From positions 1 through 64,000 of the forward strand of contig CAVWOV010000019.1 of the NCBI GenBank assembly GCA_963756715.1: a DNA stretch of 64,000 nucleotides. Direction: 5' to 3'. Positions within the stretch are counted from its first letter, which is position 1; every line of letters starts with the position of its first letter. Below, one piece after another: positions 55,404 through 62,199 of the stretch. This DNA is from VAZQ01 sp963756715. Lineage in GTDB: Bacteria; Pseudomonadota; Alphaproteobacteria; Rhizobiales; Xanthobacteraceae. Below the pieces are notes generated by a model that had not been told where the DNA came from, made no database searches, and worked only from the letters and a program-made list of their open reading frames with translations. Made by a program: the position numbers and the translations under genes.

Positions 55404-56438
55404 CTACTGAAAAATCTCGGCAAACCGCGTCTTGAGATCGCGTCCGTGCGCCTCGATGAAATCGAGATCGACGGCGATGAACTTGACCTCGCTCAGCGGC
55501 GGCTGTCCGGGCGGCGGGGCGATGTCAATGCGCGAGGAGTGAATGCCGCCCGCAGCGATCATCTTCTGCGCCTCCGGCGAGATCATGAACTGCGCAAACA
55601 GCTTGCCGGCATTCGGATGGGTGGCGCCCTTGATCACCGCGGTCGGTGACGAGACGATGAACACGCCCTCGGTCGGGTAGACCATCTTCTGATGTGGGAC
55701 CTCGCGGCCTTCCGCGAAGCTGCGCGGGTCGGCGCCCTCCGCGCCGATCACCCGTTCGCCCTGCTGCATGGTGCTGAACACCTGCTGATGGCCCTGCACG
55801 ATCATGATGTCGTTCGCGCGCAGTGCCTTGTAGAAGTCCCAGCCGAGTTTTTGCGACAGCATTCCGACCACCACAAGCTGGATCGCGGTGAACGACGGGT
55901 CGGGCATCACCATGAGGCCCTTGTATTTCGGCTGCTTGAGATCCGACCAGGTCTTGGGCACGTCCTTCTCGGCGACTTTGTCGGACCGGATCGGCATGCC
56001 GACGATCGACAGCCGCTGCGCGATCCAGTGGCCATCCTTGTCCTTCGCCACGCTCACCACCTTGTCGAATCCAGCCGGCCGGAAGGCAACGAACAGGCCC
56101 CGCTTGGTGAGGCCGTTGGCGGCGCCGGCATCCGACATGGTCATGACGTCGGCGCCGGGACGGCCGGCGGCGACCTCCTGCTGCAGACGCCGCAACACCG
56201 CCTGCCCGCCGGTACGCAACAGCTGCACCTTGATGCCGGTGTCGCGCTGGAATTTGTCAGCAAGCTGCTGTGCGAGTGCGATCGGCGTCGAGGTGTACCA
56301 ACTCACCGCGCCCTCTTTGCGCGCGGCCGCCTCGTCGGCATGATCGGCCGTGAAGGTCTGGGCGCCAACTTGCGGCGCCGCGGTCAGACCAACGCCAAGA
56401 AGGGCGGCAAAACGAACTGAACGCACAAATCGGCGCAT
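55404..56438 (-). CDS. iron-type ABC transporter periplasmic solute-binding protein
   Basis: 344 residues with signal peptide FAALLGVGLTAAPQVGAQ, then AARKEGAVSWYTSTPIALAQ and FQRDTGIKVQLLRTGGQAVL, the pattern of type-2 receptors for ferric iron, thiamine or related ligands. Tyr residues typical for iron binding are not certain. No permease or ATPase is next to it, so it is an orphan receptor. A 22-base tandem repeat lies 28 bases before its start. Confidence 0.8.
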   Translation of the reverse strand: MRRFVRSVRFAALLGVGLTAAPQVGAQTFTADHADEAAARKEGAVSWYTSTPIALAQQLADKFQRDTGIKVQLLRTGGQAVLRRLQQEVAAGRPGADVMTMSDAGAANGLTKRGLFVAFRPAGFDKVVSVAKDKDGHWIAQRLSIVGMPIRSDKVAEKDVPKTWSDLKQPKYKGLMVMPDPSFTAIQLVVVGMLSQKLGWDFYKALRANDIMIVQGHQQVFSTMQQGERVIGAEGADPRSFAEGREVPHQKMVYPTEGVFIVSSPTAVIKGATHPNAGKLFAQFMISPEAQKMIAAGGIHSSRIDIAPPPGQPPLSEVKFIAVDLDFIEAHGRDLKTRFAEIFQ

Positions 56439-56807
56439 GGCATTTCCTCCGTAAGATTTTATTGCGCTGCGTAGAGCGTTTGTTTCGGCTGCGTAGAGCG
56501 CTTATTTCGGAATGTTTCCGATCTTCACGGTAGATATCGTCCGCCCGACGGATCGAAAAGGCAATGTGCCGACAATCGCACCGATCAAATTGCCCGCCGA
56601 TGCGAATCATTCACATTTGAGGTCAGGTGCGGATGAATTTTCCCAGGCCGTTCGATTACGCGCAGCACGTTTTTCTTTTTCGCAGCGCAACATCACTTGT
56701 CGTTGATGCTGTAATTAAATGCTGCGGTGCGTGCACATGAATGTCATCACCAGATTGCCGTGTTCGTGGCATAGTCACGCAGCCGTCGTCGGCAAATGCG
56801 GGGATCA
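56439..56807. other. 369-bp intergenic region between solute-binding protein and GST
   Basis: A divergent promoter space, noticeably AT-richer than its neighbours. It contains the 22-base tandem repeat at 56466-56509 and possible promoter sequences for the glutathione transferase gene. No gene is supported; short open frames have no features. Confidence 0.5.
56466..56509. repeat. two tandem 22-bp direct repeats, candidate operator
   Basis: Copy 1 (56466-56487) and copy 2 (56488-56509) both read GCTGCGTAGAGCG, then TTTGTTTCG or CTTATTTCG, so only two of 22 bases differ. They lie 28 bases upstream of the iron-type receptor start. A tandem pair spaced two helical turns apart fits a regulator binding side by side. 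Confidence 0.7.
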
Positions 56808-57440
56808 ATGTATACCCTCTATTCAATGCAGAGATCGGGCAACAGCTACAAGGTGCGGCTCACACTTGCCCAACTCGGCGTCAATTATCGTCTGGTCGAG
56901 GTCGACATTCTCAAGGGCGAGAGCCGCACGCCCGAATTCCTGGCCAAGAATCCGAGCGGGCAGATTCCGTTGCTCGAAGTGACACCGGGCCGCTTCATCG
57001 CCAAATCGAACGCCATCCTCTGGTACGTCGCCGTAGGCACTCCGCTTGCCCCCGACGACCGCATCGACCGTGCAGAAACGCTGCAGTGGATGTTTTTCGA
57101 GCAGCACAGCCTCGAACCGAATATCGGTGCTGCGTATTTCTGGCTGGCGTTGGTCAAGGGCGGCCGCGAGTTGCAGCAGCACGCGCTCGAAGACTGGATG
57201 GAAGGTGGTTACCGCACGCTCGGCGTGATGGAAAATCATCTCAAGCATCACGACTACTTCGCCGCCGGTCACTACACCATCGCCGATGTCGCACTTTATG
57301 CCTATACGCATCTCGCGCATGAATGCGACTTCAACCTCTCGCCTTTCCCGGCAATCAGGGACTGGCTCGATCGCGTCGAGGCCGTTCCCGGCCACGTGCC
57401 GATGACGGCACGCGCCCGGAACGTCATCGCGGCGGAATAG
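56808..57440 (+). CDS. glutathione S-transferase
   Basis: 210 residues. The thioredoxin-like N domain has MYTLYSMQRSGNSYKVRLTL with a candidate catalytic Ser and the GSH-binding NPSGQIPLLEVTPG; SNAILWYVA completes the domain. The C domain has YTIADVALYAYTHLAHECDF. ATG 56808 is used; ATG 56796 would add four residues. Substrate unknown. Confidence 0.9.
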   Translation: MYTLYSMQRSGNSYKVRLTLAQLGVNYRLVEVDILKGESRTPEFLAKNPSGQIPLLEVTPGRFIAKSNAILWYVAVGTPLAPDDRIDRAETLQWMFFEQHSLEPNIGAAYFWLALVKGGRELQQHALEDWMEGGYRTLGVMENHLKHHDYFAAGHYTIADVALYAYTHLAHECDFNLSPFPAIRDWLDRVEAVPGHVPMTARARNVIAAE

Positions 57441-57498
57441 GCGGCAGACGCGCGCCGGTCCCGCGGACAGCGGAACTCGGCGCAGCCGCCAGCCGCCG

Positions 57499-58383
57499 TC
57501 AGGCTGCGGTCTCGGCGCCAGCTTTGAACTTCACCGGAATCTTCAGGTATTTCACGCCGTTTGCTTCCGCCGCCGGAAACCGGCCGGCGCGCATGTTCAC
57601 CTGAATGGACGGCAGCAGCAATGTCGGCGCGGAAAGTGTCGCGTCGCGCGCATTGCGCTTGGCGACGAACTGGTCCTCGCTGACACCGCCGCCGACCTGA
57701 ACGTTGTTCTGCCGCTCCTCGGCCACCGTCGTTTCCCAGGCATAGTGGTCACGACCCGGCGCCTTGTAGTCGTGGCACATGAACAGCCGCGTCTCCGGCG
57801 GCAAACTCAGCAGCCGCTGAATCGATCGGTAAAGCTTGTGCGCGTCGCCGCCCGGAAAGTCCGCGCGGGCGGTGCCGTAGTCCGGCATGAACAGCGTGTC
57901 GCCCACGAAGACGGCGTCGCCGATCTTATAGCTGACACAGGCCGGCGTGTGCCCCGGCGTATAGATGACCTCGACCTCGAGACCGCCGATCCGGAACCGC
58001 TCGCCGTCGGCGAACAAGTGATCGAAGTCGCTGCCGTCGGTCTTTAGATCGGTGGCGTTGAAGACCGGGCGGAAGATGCGCTGCACCTCCCGGATGTTTT
58101 CACCGATGCCGATCCTGGCGCCGGTCTTGGCCTTCACATAGGGCGAGCCGGACAGATGGTCGGCGTGCGCGTGCGTCTCCAGCGACCACACGACCGAATA
58201 TCCGGCCGCTTCGGCGGCGGCGACGATCGCGCTGACCGAGCGCACATCGACGGCGCCCGAATTCGGACTGTAATCCAGAACCGGGTCGATGATGGCGGCG
58301 TGCTTGGTCTGCGGATCGGCCACCAGATAGCTGACGGTGTTGGTCGCTTCGTCGAAGAAGGCGCGAATCACGGGGGTCGGCAT
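57499..58383 (-). CDS. blh: persulfide dioxygenase-like MBL hydrolase (Blh)
   Basis: 294 residues. The metallo-beta-lactamase site THAHADH has His71, His73, Asp75 and His76, with later histidines in YTPGHTPACV and FMCHDYKAPGRD. It belongs to the ETHE1/Blh group that oxidises glutathione persulfide to sulfite. I choose ATG 58383 over 58389 because AAGGAG then sits at proper spacing. It is divergent from BigR, with operator sequence between them. Confidence 0.9.
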   Translation of the reverse strand: MPTPVIRAFFDEATNTVSYLVADPQTKHAAIIDPVLDYSPNSGAVDVRSVSAIVAAAEAAGYSVVWSLETHAHADHLSGSPYVKAKTGARIGIGENIREVQRIFRPVFNATDLKTDGSDFDHLFADGERFRIGGLEVEVIYTPGHTPACVSYKIGDAVFVGDTLFMPDYGTARADFPGGDAHKLYRSIQRLLSLPPETRLFMCHDYKAPGRDHYAWETTVAEERQNNVQVGGGVSEDQFVAKRNARDATLSAPTLLLPSIQVNMRAGRFPAAEANGVKYLKIPVKFKAGAETAA

Positions 58384-58429
58384 GGCCATCTCCTTTTTGT
58401 CTTCTGCTCTTGTTCGTCTTCTGCTCTTG

Positions 58430-58475
58430 CCAAATATATTAGCCTATCCTAAATTAGCAATGCCTAATATATTGG
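58430..58475. promoter_or_regulatory. candidate BigR operator, two ATTAG-N6-CTAA sites
   Basis: Two side-by-side palindromes, ATTAG-CCTATC-CTAA (58438-58452) and ATTAG-CAATGC-CTAAT (58453-58468), lie 15 bases apart. They sit inside a wider inverted repeat (CCAAATATATTAG and CTAATATATTGG). The whole element fills the 96-base space between the divergent blh and bigR genes, so one bound repressor could control both directions. Confidence 0.8.
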
Positions 58476-58479
58476 ATGA

Positions 58480-58824
58480 ATGAAGATGGATGAGCTTGAT
58501 ACGGCCACTCTCGAACGCAAGGCGGCGGCCGTGGCCGACATGCTGCGCGCGATTGCGAACGAGCGGCGGCTGATGATCCTGTGCAAGCTGGTGGAATGGG
58601 GCGAGGCCAACGTTGGCGCCCTCGCCGAAGCGGTCGGCTTGTCGCAATCCGCGTTGTCCCAGCACCTCGCGAAGATGCGCGATGAAAACCTCATCACCTT
58701 CCGGCGCGAGTCGCAGACGCTCTGGTACCGGATCGCGGATCCGCGGGTCGAAGAGCTGTTCGCGACACTTCACAGGCTGTTCTGCCAACCCATCAGCAAG
58801 AGCAAGAAAGGACCTCGAAAATGA
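58480..58824 (+). CDS. bigR: ArsR family sulfide/persulfide-responsive repressor (BigR/SqrR type)
   Basis: 114 residues. Winged helix: AEAVGLSQSALSQHLAKMRD. Two cysteines, Cys35 (MILCKLVEW) and Cys102 (RLFCQP), lie where BigR/SqrR proteins form a polysulfide bridge on contact with persulfide, and no ArsR metal motif is seen. It should repress its own operon and the divergent blh gene. Its stop overlaps the rhodanese start (ATGA). Confidence 0.9.
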   Translation: MKMDELDTATLERKAAAVADMLRAIANERRLMILCKLVEWGEANVGALAEAVGLSQSALSQHLAKMRDENLITFRRESQTLWYRIADPRVEELFATLHRLFCQPISKSKKGPRK

Positions 58825-59357
58825 CCATGAGAAGCGTCACCCCGCAGGAAGCCCAGCGCCGCATGAAGGACGGCGCGATTCTCGTCGACATTCGAGAAGC
58901 CGACGAACAGGCGCGCGAGCGCATTCCGGGCGCGCGCCACGTTCCGCTCTCGAAGCTCGATGACGCCACCGTCGCCGTCCCCAAAGCCCGGACCGTCATA
59001 TTCCATTGCCGCTCCGGCGCCCGCACGAAGGCTCAGAGCGCGCTTCTCGCAGCGAAGGCCGGTGACGACTGCCAGGCATTGCTGGTCGAGGGCGGTCTGG
59101 ACGCCTGGCGCAAAGCCGGTCTGCCGACCGTCATCGACCACAGCCGGCCCATCGAGATGCAACGTCAGGTGCAGATCGGCGCGGGCGGGATCGTCCTGTT
59201 CGGCATGCTTCTTGGGCTTTTCGTATCACCGTGGTTCTTCGTGATTCCTCTCTTTGTCGGAGCGGGCTTGCTTTTTGCCGGACTTACCGGCTTTTGCGGC
59301 ATGGCGCTGCTGTTGCAACGAGCGCCCTGGAATCAGACCGCTCACCTCACGCCATAA
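58821..59357 (+). CDS. rhodanese-DUF2892 membrane protein
   Basis: 178 residues. The N-terminal rhodanese domain has the active-site loop HCRSGARTK with Cys63 and VEGGLDAWRKAG. The C-terminal DUF2892 part has two membrane helices (GGIVLFGMLLGLFVSPWFFV and LFVGAGLLFAGLTGFCGMAL). It would move sulfane sulfur at the inner membrane within the sulfide-detoxification operon. Confidence 0.9.
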   Translation: MTMRSVTPQEAQRRMKDGAILVDIREADEQARERIPGARHVPLSKLDDATVAVPKARTVIFHCRSGARTKAQSALLAAKAGDDCQALLVEGGLDAWRKAGLPTVIDHSRPIEMQRQVQIGAGGIVLFGMLLGLFVSPWFFVIPLFVGAGLLFAGLTGFCGMALLLQRAPWNQTAHLTP

Positions 59358-59378
59358 CGGCGATCGCAGAAAGAGAAC

Positions 59379-60159
59379 ATGCCCGCTCAATTGACTCAGG
59401 ACGTGCTCGGGCTGTTCTCCGGCTCGCTGGTCGGCTTCTCGCTTGGCCTGGTGGGAGGCGGCGGCTCGATCCTTGCCGTCCCGCTGATGGTCTACCTTGT
59501 TGGCGTGCCAAGTGCGCATGTTGCCATCGGCACGAGCGCGCTCGCGGTCGCGACCAATGCGGCGGCCAATCTCGTGTCCCATGCCCGCATGGGGAACGTG
59601 AAGTGGCCCTGCGCCGGCGTCTTTGCCGCAAGCGGCGTGGTTGGCGCGTTCGGCGGATCAAGCTTGAGCAAGATCGTCGACGGCCAGAAACTGCTCGCGC
59701 TGTTTGCGATCCTCATGCTCGTCGTCGCCATCGTCATGTTTGTGCGCCGTTCGGGCGCCGGAAACGCCGACGTTCGGCTCACCCGGGAGAACTTGCCCAA
59801 GACTTCTGGTTATCGGCCTGTTGACCGGAGCACTGGCCGGTTTCTTCGGAATCGGCGGCGGCTTTCTCATCGTCCCTGGATTGATCGCCGCCGTCGGAAT
59901 GCCGATCATCAATGCGATCGGCTCCTCATTGGTGTCGGTCGCAGCGTTCGGCGCGACCGCCGCGCTGAACTATGCGGCGTCGGGATTCGTCGATTGGCGG
60001 CTTGCCATCGTTTTCATTCTCGGCGGTGTGGTCGGCGGATTGATCGGTGGCCGCATTGCCAAGACCCTCGGCGAAAGGCGCGGCGCCTTGAATTCGATAT
60101 TCGCGGGCGTCGTTTTCGTGGTCGCGATCTACATGCTGATCAGGAGCTTTGTGGCTTGA
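59379..60159 (+). pseudogene. TSUP (TauE/SafE) sulfite exporter, frameshifted as read
   Basis: Two frames join into about 260 residues with eight membrane helices. The first has GLVGGGGSILAVPLMVYLVG and LAVATNAAANLVSHARMG. The second continues PRLLVIGLLTGALAGFFGIG and AALNYAASGFVDWRLAIVF. One extra base near 59796-59800 splits them. Placed after blh/bigR/rhodanese, it would export the sulfite made by persulfide oxidation. Confidence 0.85.
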
Positions 60160-60333
60160 TCTGTAGCAAACACATCACACCTGCCGGTAATTGAACCCGT
60201 CGTTAACACTTCATTAACCCAAAACATAAAAAGGCCCTTATTCGTCAAAGCCTTCGCCCAAGTCTGGCCGAATGAGCGCCGCCGTACGCCGCGAATCTCG
60301 TTCCAACAACGAAACTGATTCGCGGAGCCCCCC

Positions 60334-60624
60334 ATGTCCAAGCAATTCCCCCGCCGGAACGACCGGCATGAGACGGTGCCGGCCGCTGAGCCCAAGCATC
60401 GCTCCATCGCCCCTGTCGAACTGCTCACGACCGCTGCCCTCGCACTCTCGACCGCGGTTGCCGTCACCGCGGTCTCGATCGGAATGGCGCGCGCCGACGT
60501 CATCGGCTCGGTCAACAACGGCGACAGCGCACCACTGGCGATCGCAGTGTTCATCGGCCTGTTGTTCGCAGGCATGGGTGGACTGACCGCGCTGATGGCG
60601 CCCGAGGGCGCGCCGCGGGGCTAG
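60334..60624 (+). CDS. small two-helix membrane protein
   Basis: 96 residues: a charged start, then PVELLTTAALALSTAVAVTA and PLAIAVFIGLLFAGMGGLTA. No named family recognised. It is followed by a strong terminator. The 174-base space before it has AT-rich patches (AAAACATAAAAAGG), which suit a promoter. Confidence 0.6.
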   Translation: MSKQFPRRNDRHETVPAAEPKHRSIAPVELLTTAALALSTAVAVTAVSIGMARADVIGSVNNGDSAPLAIAVFIGLLFAGMGGLTALMAPEGAPRG

Positions 60625-60670
60625 ATCAAATCTATTTCTGAGTTTCGGGGTTGCAGGCGGGTCGGGGGCG

Positions 60671-60712
60671 TCACCGCCGCACATCATGGGATGTGCGGCG
60701 GTGATGCATTTT
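60671..60712 (+). terminator. rho-independent terminator
   Basis: A perfect 14-base stem, TCACCGCCGCACAT / ATGTGCGGCGGTGA, with the six-base loop CATGGG, is followed by TGCATTTT. It is well placed 46 bases after the small membrane protein, and its strength would shield the sugar dehydrogenase promoter downstream. Confidence 0.88.
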
Positions 60713-60828
60713 GAGCATCGTGAAAATGAAAATCGTGAAGGCATCGCGTTGCAAAGATGCAGGGCGCCTTCGCCCTTTTCCCAGGTCAGGCTTCCCCGTC
60801 ACATCGATGTGAATGCCCGGTCATTGCC

Positions 60829-60853
60829 GGAACCCGGTCAAGGCCCCATCGTT
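60829..60853 (+). promoter_or_regulatory. candidate sigma-EcfG promoter (GGAAC-N16-CGTT)
   Basis: GGAAC at 60829-60833 and CGTT at 60850-60853 with exactly 16 bases between. The sugar dehydrogenase ATG is 24 bases beyond, with an AGGAG ribosome site in between, so a short leader is possible. Same spacing as the candidate at 9080. Confidence 0.65.
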
Positions 60854-60876
60854 GGGTCCGGACGCAGGAGAGCAGC

Positions 60877-62024
60877 ATGTCACCGATCGCCGTCGTGCGC
60901 CTGTCGAGCATGTGCGCAGCCGCGATTCTGGTCCTCGGCACCGCACCTGCCGATGCGCAGATTTTTCCGTCCTCCACCGGCAAACTCGAGGTCCAGACGA
61001 TTGCGCGCGGGCTCGATCATCCCTGGTCGCTGGCCTTCCTGCCCGACGGCCGTATGCTGGTGACCGAAAGGCCGGGCCGCCTGCGCATCGTCAGCAAGGC
61101 CGGCAAGCTCTCGCCGCCGGTCGCCGGCGTGCCAAAGGTCGCCGCGTCGGGCCAGGGCGGCCTGCTGGATGTCGCACTCGACCGCGGCTATGCGCAAAAC
61201 CAGACGATCTATTTCTGCTACGCCGACCCTGCGGGCGGCGGCAGCCGCACTGCGCTCGCGCGCGCGCGGCTGATTGACGAGGGTACGCCACGACTCGATG
61301 ACGTGAAGGTGATCTTCCGCCAGGAGGGACCGCTGTCGCATGGCCTGCACTTCGGGTGCCGCATTGTTCAAACGCCCGACAACAATCTCTTCCTCACCAT
61401 GGGAGAGCACTCCGCATTCCGCGACGAAGCGCAGAATCTCGGCAACCATCTCGGCAAGATCATTCGTATCCGGCCGGACGGGTCGGTGCCGCCGGATAAT
61501 CCATTCGTCGGCAGGCCGGGCGTCAAGCCGGAAATCTGGAGCTACGGCCACCGCAACGCGCAGGGCGCGGCGCTGCATCCCCAGACCGGCAAACTCTGGG
61601 AGACCGAGCATGGGCCGCGCGGCGGCGACGAGGTCAACATTCCGGAGGCTGGCAAGAATTACGGCTGGCCGGTGATCGGCTTCGGCATCGACTACAGCGG
61701 CGCGAAGATTCACCAGAGCACGCACAAGGCCGGCATGGAGCAGCCGGTCTGGCATTGGGTACCCTCGATCGCGACCTCGGGCCTGACGTTCTACACTGGC
61801 GATCTGTTTCCGGCTGGCGCGGCAGCGCGTTCGTCGGCGGACTGGTCAGCGAGACGCTGTCGCGGCTTGATCTCGACGGCGAAAAGGTCGTCAAGGAGCA
61901 GCGTCTGCTTCAGGGGCTTAACGAGCGCATCCGCGATGTCCGCCAAGGGCCGGACGGCGCTATCTGGCTTCTGACCGACGCCTCGAACGGCCGGATTCTC
62001 CGCGTGGCGCCCGCGAAACGATGA
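60877..62024 (+). pseudogene. PQQ-dependent soluble sugar dehydrogenase (YliI/Asd type), frameshifted as read
   Basis: About 382 residues if joined. Signal peptide (SMCAAAILVLGTAPADAQ), then the six-bladed beta-propeller of soluble aldose dehydrogenases: LDHPWSLAFLPDGRMLVTER, GGLLDVALD, LSHGLHFGC, NLGNHLGKIIRI, EIWSYGHRNAQGAAL and TEHGPRGGDEVN. It reads into an unrelated frame after LTFYTGDLFPA. The correct continuation is WRGSAFVGGLVSETLSRLDL to a stop at 62024; one base is missing near 61813. It oxidises periplasmic sugars with PQQ. Confidence 0.85.
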
Positions 62025-62199
62025 CTGTTGCAGTTCAGCAACAAGCCCCAAGTATCCATCGGAAGGCGATTGACGTCATAGTGCGGACAAGAAACGCCGG
62101 TACCCGCCCGCATCCGATCCGCTAAATAGAACCTTGGGTCGACCGCTTGGCGGCGCGCAGAGCGCCGTATGCGGTCCCGGCCCATTTTGAGCTTGTGTG

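Noticed and set aside
53972..55435. A 487-residue open frame on the plus strand
   Set aside because: Antisense to the aspartate aminotransferase, whose motifs are complete.
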